Source: Klebsormidium nitens
Lineage: Eukaryota; Streptophyta; Klebsormidiophyceae; Klebsormidiales; Klebsormidiaceae
Direction: 5' to 3'
DNA: 64,000 bases
Assembly (NCBI GenBank): GCA_000708835.1
Contig: DF237142.1
Span: 3,810 to 67,809 of the forward strand
Position numbers and translations under genes: made by a program. How positions within the stretch are numbered: position 1 is the stretch's first letter; the number at the start of each line of letters is the position of its first letter. The notes under the pieces were generated by a model, which searched no databases, was not told where the DNA came from, and was given only the letters and a program-made list of their open reading frames with translations. Below, one piece after another: positions 33,601-44,715 of this stretch.

Positions 33601-36460
33601 ATTGAGCTGGGGTGTCACTCAGTTCGTCCGTCATTCTCCAAAACAGAGAAGACTTCTGCAGACTCCACAAACTTTCGTCGCAGCTTCTGACCGCCGCCAT
33701 GACCAACCCGCATTCCCCATCCGCGCGCGCCTTTGCCGTAACGCACGCAGCGCGCCTCCTGCGCGCGCGCTTCGAGGCTGCGCGCCCGTCGCACGCGGCA
33801 GCCACGGCCGCGGCCCCGGCCGCGCCTTTCGAGCGCTGGCTGATGCAGCGGTTGCTGACGCAACTTTCGGACGGCGACGCGAGCGTACGGAAACGGGCGT
33901 CGGACGCGTTGGAGAGCGGCTGCGCGGGGCTGCAGGGTTTCACGGAGCTTTTAGTGTCTCTCGTGCCACGTGTCGAGGGGCTGTTGGTCGAGGGGGACGC
34001 GCTGGTCCTGGCGGTGCTGGCGTCGGACGCAGGGTTCGAGTTTCTGAAGGTGAGTCAGGCAGATGCATTCGATCTGAACTCGATCGTCGAAGTTACTTTT
34101 AGCGGAGGGGGGATGCTATTCTGGGAAGGTTTCAAATTAGAGTGTGGGGTTGAGATCAAAGGGCTTAACAAAACCGTCTGTCGATTTTGAAATTGTGGTA
34201 AGGACATGGGTTTTCAAAGCAGAGATTACAAACGCGAATGAGGACGGTAGCATATCCTTTCGAATCGCAAGTTGATTCCATAGGGGCTCCAAATGGTTCT
34301 CGACTCCGTTGCTGGACGGGATTGAGTCACCACAAGCGATACTAATCCGGTTGACTGGTTTTGCAGAAACTCGCACTTTCTCTCGCAGGACTCCCGTTGG
34401 TTTTCCACCACGTTGCAGAGTTGGACGAACAACGACTCCACGGGCGGCGCGGCCGCGTACGCGCGCCTCGCCGAGCGCGCAATCTTCCAAACCCTGCTGC
34501 GCCAAACCCCAAACCCCTCGTCAGCCCAAACCTCCCTTCGCGACCCAGACTTCAACCCAGGGTTTGAGGGAGCCAGTTCGGAGGAACGCTTGCCGCGGCA
34601 CTTTCTAGGCGCGCTTGCCGCGAGCGCGCAGGGTTTGGAGGTTCTGAAGTCGTGCCACGTGTTGCGAACCGCGGCGGCGAAGTTGCTCGAATCTGGGGGG
34701 GGAGATCGACGAGGCGCGGCATGGAGCTTGGGACACGTGGCGGCCCGCGGCGGCGCGGCCGCGGTATACGTGATCGAAACGGGGGGTTTAGCAAACCTGG
34801 AAAGGGGGGTTAGAGGGGCGGTTGGGAATCTGGGCCTTAGGGGGACGTTTCTACAGGCGTTGACGCTAGCAGCGGCAAGCCCGGAGGTTAGGACGTGGTT
34901 AAAGGCCCGGCAGTGGGTTACACGAGCGGACAAGGATCGAGGAAATTGCGGGATCGAAAAGAACTCTGGACCGTTGTACGGCAGCTTATTCGACGCTTCG
35001 AACGGGAGCGAAGTTGGGACGTCCGAGAGCATTCCTGACCGGTGGGATTCGGACAGCTCCGTCGAGAGCTTGGGCGGGTTTCTGAAGGAGCCGATTCCCA
35101 ACGCCGAAACGGAGACTGCGTTCTACGACCAGCTCTTTGGGGTTTCGAAATCAAAAGAGATCCCCGCCGTTCCGGCGGAAGCTCGTTCCACGGCCTCCGA
35201 AAGAAAATCGTCGGACAGAGCAGAGGACGCATTGGGGCAGCTGGGATCAGCCGTGCAATACGAGGAAGAAGGGGTTGAAGGAATGGACTTGCCGGCTTGT
35301 ATTTGCCTCCCAAAAGCCACCAGCATCCTCTTTTCTTTGCCCTCGGATCGCGCGCTAGATTGCGCAAGCCGGTATCGCGTGACGCTTCGAGAAGCAACTA
35401 TGGAAGGCAGGAGTCGAGCTGCAAAGATCTTTCCTGAAGATGGTTTAGAAGGAAGAGAGGGCGACCCGTCAAGCAAAGCGACGGCTGCGATGGTCGCCCC
35501 ACCCTTGGAAATGTCTAGCGGAGAACAGAATGAGCTTTCTCGAGACGGAGAGTCTGCCGTTCCTAAGATTGGAGCTTCTGCGGAAATAGGAGGATTCTCG
35601 AGGGAATCCTCAGGCACCGCAGGCGTGAACGGAACGGAACAGCGGACGTGCGGAACAGGCGCCGGCGCCGCCCATGAACCGACCGAGGTCCGGGAAGAAA
35701 AGAAAGCAGTGGCACTGCTGAACGGCTTGTGTAATCCCGTAACGGCGGTGGGTCCTGAATCTTAACCCCTCAACTCCAACCTTACCTTAAACCTCAAACA
35801 TTAAGCACTTACTTTGATGCCTGTCAGAATCTTAAATTTTCAGAGAGGTTACCTTTTTCTGACGTTTAATTTTTGCAGTGCTTCAAGTTTTTGAATGCAT
35901 ATTCTGCTTGCTTTTATACTCATTTCTAACAATTTCAGATAATCAAGATTCAGGGGGGCAAGTTTTCAACCGCTCTCGGCCTTATACTCAGACATGCTCC
36001 TTTCGGCGCTAATCGCTTCATAGAACCACTCGTGCAGTCGAGTTATATCCACTTGGCATCGATAAGTTCGTTAACATCGACCCCAAAAGCGATCATTGCG
36101 CTGGCAGACAACACGAGCGTCTGGTTGGGTGTCAGTGAGACATTTGAGGTGCTCTTCCTTTGGAAGGACTGTCTGTGACGGCGTCTTTCGGAGTCCCACA
36201 TGCCGTGGATCGGTGACGCTAATCATTGCTGACCCCGTCATGCTGACGCGCAACTTTTACAAACCTGACCGCTCAGCCAATTCTGTACGTAGGCTGAGAG
36301 CCGCGCCGATCTGGAGGAGCTGCTGGAAGGGTACCCGCAGCTTCCGGACGGAATTCCGTTCCGGTCAGCAGCACGGACGCTGCTGGACGAATACCACTTC
36401 CCCCGCTCTGTGAGGCTGGCAATCCACGAGATGGGAAGAGGGCGTGCGCACTGGCAATGA
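27639..36460 (+). CDS. RICTOR: RICTOR homologue, TOR complex 2 subunit
   Basis: Scaffold subunit that defines TORC2 in fungi, animals and amoebae, where the complex phosphorylates AGC kinases. Exons: 27639-27687, 28288-30243, 30683-31704, 32471-32688, 33095-33158, 33684-34049, 34389-35747 and 36293-36460. All phases join, giving 1,733 aa, near the length of human RICTOR. Order matches the family. Helical N-terminal repeats (residues 20-225) are followed by a serine-rich insertion (about 228-480) and more helical repeats. LKWDWDVI lies near 925, then FLKRLTGFF. LLLQLINFGTDGDQRQLL spans an exon junction near 1100, and GFEFLKDSRWF lies at 1225. AAWSLGHVAARGG (near 1336) and RGTFLQALTLAAASPEV (near 1375) match two of the most conserved RICTOR blocks. 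A variable region with TAFYDQLF and CICLPKA follows, and the closing motif is YHFPRSVRLAIHEMG (1712-1726). Exon 1 (MLADVMECGATWVQFQ) is the least certain. A frame at 27795 could be an alternative exon. Confidence 0.9.
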
Positions 36461-38454
36461 ATCGACGCCAAAACATCTGAGCCAATGTTTCGGATTGTGC
36501 AACCGTGACTGCGAGACCTGACTCACTTCTGACACAAGAGTCTGTCTGCTTAATATAAGTCTGGTTCAGGCACCGGGAGCGTTTTAAGCCAGTCCGGCCG
36601 TTGCTTCAATTCCGCCTGTACGTTCGTCCTTCAGTCAGTATACAAAGCGGAGGGCAAACTTTAATGTGCATTCGCCTGAGTGAAAGGCCGCGCGTTTCTG
36701 CCTCGGAGTTTCTGTTCGCAAACTTAACTTGAAAAGTGTTGAAAATTTTTCAATTTGTGACCATTGCTGAAATTGAGCGTCATTCGATCGAGCTTTTTGG
36801 ATCAACAGGCTCGGTACGCACGTTGCCAGTTGATGTCAGCTCGGTATATGCAGCTAGAATGCTGCGCAAATATTATACAGCTAGCCCATTTGACTTGGAA
36901 TCATGAGCTCTATAGAATGAATGTCATCATGCATGCTTATGCATGCGACGGTGGTTGTGTGCATCAGTGCGTACATACTACTATATACTGAGCCTCGGAG
37001 TCGGCCATGCCGCTCCCAGCCAGCAGCAGCGAGAGCGCGTGTGCATAGCTTTTGCAGCGTAATTGCGGAACGATCCCGTTGAAAGTTCAGGATCCTCACG
37101 AGATATTGTCATGATATATCTGCATGCCCTATAGGATATACTATATTTCATGCAATTGATCATGATTGCATAGAATCATTGAACCGGTTTGAAGCAATGC
37201 CAGACGCGACATGCTCTGAGATTCAGTCTCGAGTTTCAGTTCTAGCTGCACTATACTCGTGTACAGGGCATGTCGTGTCAAAACACCTGTACAAGGGCGT
37301 CCGGACCTCCGGAAAAAAACCGGCCACCAGGGAGGGGGGTGCGAGCAGAAAAAGACACGAAAAACACCGGCCACCAGGGGTACCCAAGCCCCGGCGCAGA
37401 ATAAATTGAGATTAGATAGATATACGAGGATGGGGCCTGCAATCAATCACTCCAGGTTTAGAATGCAAACCAGTGTACTTGCAAAGGGCTCGTGTGCGAC
37501 TCAGAGCCGTACAAGGCAATAACCCGTTCACATATGCGGCTGGACCCTTCAATGTCAGGTAAACGCCGTTTGACCATCTCGTCCCAGACCGGTCGGTTGG
37601 TGTGGCCTTGTCCCATGTGCGGCTTCTCGCATGGGGCCGGCAACCCGGGTTTGGTACATGTATACGAGGTTGAGCGGTTATCTATAGGCAAACTTTCCGA
37701 CCATTTTGTGGGTTTTAAATGCTGTCGAAAATGCTCAACCGCATGCACCGGCCACCAGCCCCCTCCACTCTTCGCTAGGGAGCTCCGAGAACCGGCCACC
37801 AGCCCCACCAAGGAAATTCAGAAAACCGGAGGTCCGGACGCCATCGCACAGGTGTTTTGACACGATGCCCAGGTGACAGTCCATATTTCGGGGAGCCTGC
37901 AGATCCGCACAGTTCCGCTTAATATGCGGCGCGGTAGGACCGTCAGGTTCAACGGTTGTCCCATGATTGATCAGTGCACTTCCGGAGGCCCTTTCTCTAC
38001 ATTTCAGAGAGACTAGCCGCCATCATGTTAGAGCAGATACAAGTAGTCAAATACATTGTTTTGTTATGGTTTGAAACCTGTTTAGCTGCAACAACTGTAT
38101 TGCTAAGTTGGTATCAAGCTTATTCTCTTTATTACTCATGACCTTGCAATATCTAAAAGGAAGACACAGGATAGGAACGGACTGTCCCTACAACGAAGAA
38201 TGTTCAGAAATGACGCGTACTAGGTTCAAAGGAAAACATGAAAACGATGCTGCCCCCTTGCTTATGTGTTTATTCATCCTCCACGAGTGACCCGCTATTT
38301 GACAGACTCACTCTTCCTCACAGTTCCCAAATAGCCGCCCAATTCTTCGCCAATGTCCTCTCTACGCCAATGTCCTCTCTATTCCAACCACTTCGTTGTC
38401 CCAGATTCGCACACCCAGTCTCTGCCCGTATCCTTCTTTCAACGCCCACCTCGT
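36461..38454. other. Convergent intergenic region with a TIR element
   Basis: Lies between the 3' ends of RICTOR (+) and vWA copy 2 (-). No coding exon is supported. It contains the inverted-repeat element at 37266-37870. Confidence 0.6.
37266..37870. mobile_element. 605-bp non-autonomous TIR element
   Basis: Terminal inverted repeats of about 45 bp lie at 37266-37312 and 37826-37870. The left arm begins GGGCATGTCGTGTCAAAACA and ends GCGTCCGGACCTCCGG; the right arm is its reverse complement with a few changes. Inside, the 12-mer ACCGGCCACCAG occurs four times in the same orientation, twice near each end (about 37319, 37365, 37746 and 37792). No transposase frame is visible. I could not fix the target-site duplication, so the superfamily is open. 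Confidence 0.7.
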
Positions 38455-41400
38455 CTAGCCCTCATCCTCCGCATCATACGACGGATCAATTGCTCCGACC
38501 ATCATCTTTACCAACCATAGTTCGACCGTCATGTCAACGCCCTTCTTCCGGAACTCCTCCGCTTCCAGCTCGTAGTATGACGTGCAGTCAATGAGATCGC
38601 CCACGTCCCTGTTCTTGTCGAGCGTACCCAGGAACGCTTGGGCTCGGGAGTCACGACCAACCTGCGAGTGACAGAAAAGCTTTAGCAGCAATAAAGTCTA
38701 ACTGTGATTAGGAACTCGACGATGACGGGTGGGGTTAGTACGAGGGTTAGGGTTGGGTTAGGTGCGGAGCGAGTCATTTTGGGTTTTGAGTCTTTATACT
38801 TATCAACCAGTGTCTCGTTATTACTATCAAATCCCTAGCACTATTAAAGTTGCTGAGAATCCTGCCAATCAGCGCAAGCAAGAAGATAAGCGAGCGGGGG
38901 ACCATGTCAGTGTCTGGACTATTGATACACAGTTTGCCGAATCAATCGCAGGGTTGTAGAGTGTAGAAAAGTCAGATAAGTGGTGCTTTGTGGGACGCCT
39001 GAAGGGGACTTGTTGAACGTGTTGCAAATGTCAAACCTGGTCGGCAGTGAATGATCGATTGAGCAGAGGCAAGTAACCAGGCAAAGGAAGAACTCCGTTT
39101 CAAGGATGGAAACCGACTCGGTTGCCATCTCGATTATCGCTTTTGTAGGAGGCCACTGTAGGAAGCGACCAGCCGCAGGCCCTTCCACAAACAGAATGCA
39201 GCTGCTATCTCGAAAAAGAACTGAGCCTCCCGTGACGAAAGCAGCAAAAGCTACAAGAGAAGCAATTTCACATAAGCAGCTCTTGGAGGGATTTGAGCGC
39301 CTAAATCCCCCAGAGCAAGATTGTAAAATTCCCTTGCTGAAAGAGCAACTAACTCTGCTAGCAGAGGCACCAAGTCTGCATGAAAGTACTGCGACAGTCT
39401 CAAACTCATCCGCTCATCTCCTGCCAAACCAAGCTGCCCAGGAAAGCGACACCCCTGAAGATTGAAAATCCCCCCCACCTGCGCAAACTGGAACGCCAGC
39501 GGCTTGGGCCCAAACTGCGCCAGCCGCGCGCGTGCATTCTTGATGACCTGCAGGATCGCGTCTCTCGGACTGTCCGACGGCTCCCCGTCCGTGATGGTCA
39601 CAATTAGCACGGGCTTTCGCAGCTGTCCGGACTGTGCGGGGCCAAACACGAGGGGCTGCAAAATGTTGCGCTCCATGCTCGCGGCGAGGGGGGTCAGGCC
39701 CTGGAAACGAGTCTGTGCAACGCATGCCTCGGCCTCTTGAGCCGTCCTGCAAGAATGACGAATCAATCAGAGAGTGGCTCGAGATGAGACAAGGCTCCAA
39801 GGAACTCCTCGCAGAAGCTTTCTCCGGTACAATAATGCCCAATCGAGGCTTTCTTGTGCTGAGCCCGTTACCAGAGGAGGCAAGCCCAGTTTTCATTTAC
39901 CAATTCCGAAAATAAGATTGGTAAGAAACGGGAGAAACGAGTAAACGACTCAGCCTAAAAGTCAGCGATTGGAACTTTGGGACATGTATGCCCTCTTAAG
40001 ATTCCTGTAGGCGAGTACTAAGGAAGTACAGAAAGGCCCGTAGGGTCTCGGCAGCACATGTAACGCCTTCTTGCGCGGTCTTGTAAGAATGACCAGATGC
40101 TGAAAGAGTACGAAAGGAGGTACGAGTCTAATGGAGGCGCAGAGAATGCAGCACCCAGGTGGAATCTGAAAGCGCCAAACGAGTTGGCCTTGACAGACGA
40201 CTTTGCGGAGAGATGCGAATCTGGCAGAATTGCGTCCAAGGAACAGCCCTAACAACGAATCTGAGAGATGCATGAACGGGAGTAAAGAGCACCCACGTAC
40301 GACAAGTCTGGCGGTTTGGCGTCCAAAGGCCAGAGCATGACGTGGATTGAGAGAGAGCCGAGGACTGGCAGAATCTCACAAAACCCTGACTTCACCTTAT
40401 GTTGTTCCCCTGCGCCTGCGAGTTGAGGAAGCGGATCTGGATTCCGTCCTGGTCGAATAGCGTCGCCACCTCCGAGACCTTGTTGAGAATCAGCTTCAGG
40501 TCGTCGATGCGCTCGCCCTGTTCTTCAAAAGACATGGAGGACGAGTCGTCGGCGAGAATGATGATGTCGTAAAGCCCCAGGCCCGCCAGGTCGATGGCCA
40601 GCTCCTTGGGCATGCGCCACCTGAGAGGAGGAACGAGGCGGTTGGGGAGATTCAACGACTTGCTGAGAGCAGAAATTGGTGAGCGAGTAGATGCTTTAAG
40701 AAGGAGTAGATTGATCGGAGAGTCCATGCTGTCTTCAAGTGAGGAGAAACGAGCGAGTGGAAGAGAAAGCGAGAATGGGCTGTAATCTAGGTTCAATTTC
40801 TCGCGACAAAGAAGTGAGACGTTTGTGAGAACAAAGTTCTGCATATAAAGCGAAGCCAGTGTGCTGGAAAGCCAGTGAATATGTGCCAGCATGCGCAGGA
40901 CGACAGTCTGATGTGGAGGACACCCTTGAAGGACGAGTCAAATAACAAAACACAGGCGCGCCTGTTTGAGATACAGGCCATTAATTTGAGTAGGAGTGAG
41001 TAGAGGTGCCAGGTAATGGCAAACGACAGCTACTCCACGGCTGACTTGCTGACGATAGCTGTGCCTACCAGAAAGATCGGGAATCATCGGGAGTGGTCCA
41101 AAGCTTGCAGCAGTGTTGTGCCGTAGAGGCAACGAGAACTGTGAAACAAACTTTTAAAGCAATCTCACTGACCAACGATATGGTGGAAGGGCTGATTAAA
41201 ACGAAATCACTCGCCCTGGATGTCTAAGCTCCACACAAGCCCAATACTCCAATGGTGCATTTCAGAACTGCCCTTTAACACCTTCATCACCTCTAAAAGA
41301 TTTGCATCAGCATACCCACTCTTTGTTGGCGATAGAAAGCTCTGGCTGACACTCGAAACAGACACGAAGAAGCAATCAAAAGAAGAAAGAGGATGCACGA

Positions 41401-42935
41401 AAAGGGATCTTCGATGTCCTCACTTGGCTGCCAGCTGATCAAAGTTGACGGTCTGCGCAATCCTCTGAGCTAGCGCCTGGATCGCCTGCGGCGGATAGAA
41501 CTGGTGAAGACCATTTGTCTGCACGATGCTCTGCAGCTTTGCCTGCACCCCGCCTGCGTCACCTGCCAAGAATGCAACGTGGGGTGAGATTCAGAGGTAT
41601 CAATTTCAGGATTAGCTACAAGTAGGTTGAGATGGGTCAGTGCCTCGGGCCAAGTGGGTTTAGTTTAGGGGTTAGACCAGTCCGCGAAGGTTTGTTCTTA
41701 GGGTTATGTTCGGAGCATCCCCGCAGTTTAGATACAGCTGTAGTTATGCGGTGTGCGACGCAGCATTGTAATGAACAGGTATGCAGTGCCTCTGCAGTTC
41801 TTGGGATTGGGTCTATGATTTGTCAGGAAGCGATTCCAAACCAGTTGTATCCAGTCAATTCAACAATGAAGAGACTGCTTCAGGTCTCGATCACAGCCAC
41901 TAAGCTAGAGAAATGATATCTTTAGAGAGTGGACCGGGAGTGGTGAGGTGGTAAAGTGTGCGTGATCGCCGCCAGATCTCAACCACGATCATCCGAGAAC
42001 TCGACAAGCGGATGTCTGTCTATGCTGCTTACCCTTAACTCTCGATATGAACATCTCCCTGTACAATGCTGCATGTCGACATCACTTCCTTCAATGCCAA
42101 CTCCTAAACGCCATTGATTGATCGGATGCTATATTACCAAGGACACAAATACAGCAGAAACTGGACAGAATACGAGTATCGATGCAAGTTGTCTAGCTGG
42201 TTGTTCCGGAAACAAGATTCTCCACAACTCATTCCTACTCCATGCACACCAACTCACTGCATTCTTACAGCATTGCACTAGCGCAATCCAATGACAACCA
42301 ACCTAGCAACATGTTGAAGAGACTTGGCATCTGCACTGATGTGGCCTCTTGAGCTTCTAGCAAAAAAGGTAGATAAACCAGAACTCAATTATGCAATCAA
42401 GAAGCTGTTTCTTACCTTGCGACCCCACAGTCTGCGGCTGCCCTGAGTACGGCGCACCTGGCTGTGCACCATACTGTCCTGCTTGCGGTTGAGCGGGTTT
42501 CCCTGGCTGCTGTCCTGCAGGGGGGTACGGTGAACTCCCCGGCGGTGGAGGGTAAGGAGAAGCTCCGGCGGGGGGGGGATAGGCAGAGGAGCCACCGGGC
42601 GGGGGATATGGAGAAGCCCCAGGTGGTGGGGGGTAAGGGGAAGCCCCAGGTGGTGGGGGGTAAGGGGAAGAGCCAGGGGCCTGAGGGTAAGGAGAGGAGC
42701 CCGGCTGGGGGGGATACGGAGAAGAGCCGGGGGGTGGGGGATAGGGGGAAGAACCGGGGGCTGCGGGAGAGGGAGCGCTGGACGCCCCTACCTTCTGCGG
42801 CGGCTGACCATAAGGAGTTCCCTGATACCCTGGCGGGGGCGGAGGCGGCTGATAAGGGGGCGCGGTTGGGATGGAGCCATCTGCGGCCCCGTATCCACTT
42901 GCCTTGAGCTTGCTAGCGAGACCCATGCTGTCCAA
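38455..42935 (-). CDS. Proline-rich vWA-domain protein, copy 2
   Basis: Paralogue of the gene at 22653-26148, on the opposite strand. Exons in coding order: 42935-42416, 41562-41424, 40620-40396, 39746-39479 and 38661-38455, giving 452 aa. Exons 2, 3 and 5 have the same lengths as in copy 1 (139, 225 and 207 nt). Exon 4 is one codon shorter, and all intron phases agree. The head carries SPYPPPPG-type repeats. The MIDAS is kept (ILADDSSSMSFEEQGERID), as is TDGEPSDS. The last exon is nearly identical in sense (DCTSYYELEAEEF, DMTVELWLVKMMVG). Intron sequences do not resemble those of copy 1, so the duplication is not recent. Two in-frame starts exist: ATG 42935 (MDSMGLASK) and ATG 42926, which matches the start of copy 1. 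The function is unknown; a MIDAS-dependent adaptor role is inference. Confidence 0.85.
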
Positions 42936-43552
42936 GCTATTTGCGCTTCGTTCTGCACCAGAAAATGTGACTTAGAAGTTAGTGCGCCTTTCTTGGATTC
43001 GAAACTGAAGCGAGCTTTGTTCATGCAAAGATGTAATCTTACTGGCCCAAAGCAATGCCAAAATCGAACAATGGAAGGCAATGGCAATGCAGCGCCAGGG
43101 CTCCAACTCAGCCGAGTGTTTGACTTTTCAACTTCGTGAGTCGTGACTTCACTGTCAGACTTGGCTGCGGCGCGGTAGCTATGCGCCAGTTTGCAGCCGT
43201 CGATTTCGCAGATTTGTAGAGTAGTCCGTAGATATTGGTCACAGAATCACTGCGGCTTACGCGAGTCGTCACCTGCAGAGGGCGGACAAGGAGATCGGGA
43301 CCCTAGCCCGGGGGGGGCTGCTGGAAGGTGCCTGATCTGCAACGTACCTATTTAGCTTGACCAGAGCTCGGGCCAGGTGTGCACTGTGCAGTGGCAAGGC
43401 TCTTACCATCCGATGCACAAATTGCAATCATCGAACGGTGCATATCTCCTCGTCAGCCTTCATGGTTTTGCATCAGGCAGCATTCAGGCTTCGGGTTTGC
43501 CTTCGGGTTAGCTACCGTACGTTTGATTTCAAAGTCGGAGAGGACCTACTAC

Positions 43553-43616
43553 TACTTAGGAACTGGTAGTAGGTTCCTAAGTACTAACCTACTAGCCTCT
43601 AGGTAGGTACCTACCT
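43553..43616. repeat. Hairpin and 16-bp palindrome upstream of vWA copy 2
   Basis: An 11-bp perfect stem (TACTTAGGAAC at 43553-43563, GTTCCTAAGTA at 43573-43583) with a 9-nt loop is followed by the perfect palindrome AGGTAGGTACCTACCT at 43601-43616. Confidence 0.65.
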
Positions 43617-44020
43617 GGCCGACAGACGACATGCAGGCATCGCAGGAAATTTCAACCTTCCGGCCCGCAGAGTCTGCGTATAGAAGCCGCCCGGAGGCCA
43701 CGGGGCGGACTGGTTCGCTTATTACCCGGTTCGAGACGACATGGAAGGCGCCCCGGCCTGCCCCGGCCTGCCCCGGGCAAGTTTCGATCCACAGCTTCGG
43801 CTAGGAAGCTTCTTGGCCGGCCTAGGTGCTGCGATCAGGCAGTTGAAGTCGCAACTCCCGATCTTTCTCGGCTGCCCGGGTCAGCCTGCTTGCGGCCGGC
43901 GTGTCTTTTTACCTACGGTAATCTTCCCCAAATGATGGTCGACGTGACCTTACCTTTGACTGACGTGAGCTCCGCTTACATAGGTATACGATGGCGAATA
44001 AGGTAGCACTACCTAGTCAC

Positions 44021-44067
44021 AACCACATGCCACATGGCCACATGAACATGACCACATGGCCACATGA
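44021..44067. repeat. CACATG-rich tandem cluster
   Basis: Two imperfect units of CCACATGGCCACATGAA with spacer CATGA, giving about six CATG cores in 47 bp. E-box-like CACATG sites are dense here. The shared string CATGACCACATG also occurs near 22328, upstream of vWA copy 1. Confidence 0.45.
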
Positions 44068-44715
44068 AACGCACTGCACGTACCTACCTAGACATTGCAC
44101 AGTACGGGCTGCGACAGACGTCATCTTTACGCCGTACGCGTCATGATTGGTATTGCCGCCAGGATTTAGGACATCATATGACGGGCAGCCAGCTTCACTA
44201 AGGCATCCATCGGACGGTGATTTCTGCAGGCATGTCGTTGATCGAGGGAAAGTGAGCTTTTCCAAAAGTTTCTGACAAGAAGTGTTGCCTAATCAAGCTG
44301 AGTGGCTGCGGCTGCAGTTACGAGCGCCAGGGTTAAGAACCTATCAGTCACGCAAATTACGGCACGGATGCTGGCTTTGAAGTTGAAGTGCCGCAGCGCT
44401 CTAAGGATTCAGGAAGCTCTGTGAGGGCAACATGCATCATTCATGCTTGCGAGGTTTGGAGTTCACCTTCAAGTTTTAGATGGCGGGCTAGCAAGCGGTG
44501 TGACCACGTGAGAGGGAGGGTGAAGTTGTCTTTTGCCTGTCGGTGTTGGCTCTTTCTTGGTCGCAATGGAGGTGACAACCCTAAAAGAATCGATGCAAGG
44601 CTCCCGCGAATACCCGGCGGCTTTGCTGCTAGGTTTCTTCCAAGCTCGCAACATTATAGGTCGATGCTGGTAGTGAAGATCATTGGACAGGCACGCTTGC
44701 AGTTGCGCTGAAGCA

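Larger units (their letters stand above)
42936..44715. other. Divergent intergenic region with palindromes
   Basis: Separates the starts of vWA copy 2 (-) and the GT71 gene (+). No coding exon is supported. It holds the palindromes at 43553-43616 and a CACATGGC/CATGACCACATG cluster at 44021-44067. Both features resemble the region upstream of vWA copy 1. Confidence 0.5.

Noticed and set aside
35939-36130. Open frame after an AATTTCAG acceptor, between RICTOR exons 7 and 8
   Set aside because: RICTOR homology runs directly from NPVTA (35747) to AESRADLEELL (36293) in the same phase, so this is intron.
38738-38760. Telomere-like GGGTTAGGG words in a vWA copy 2 intron
   Set aside because: Too short and irregular to call an interstitial telomere array; similar GGTTA words are scattered widely.
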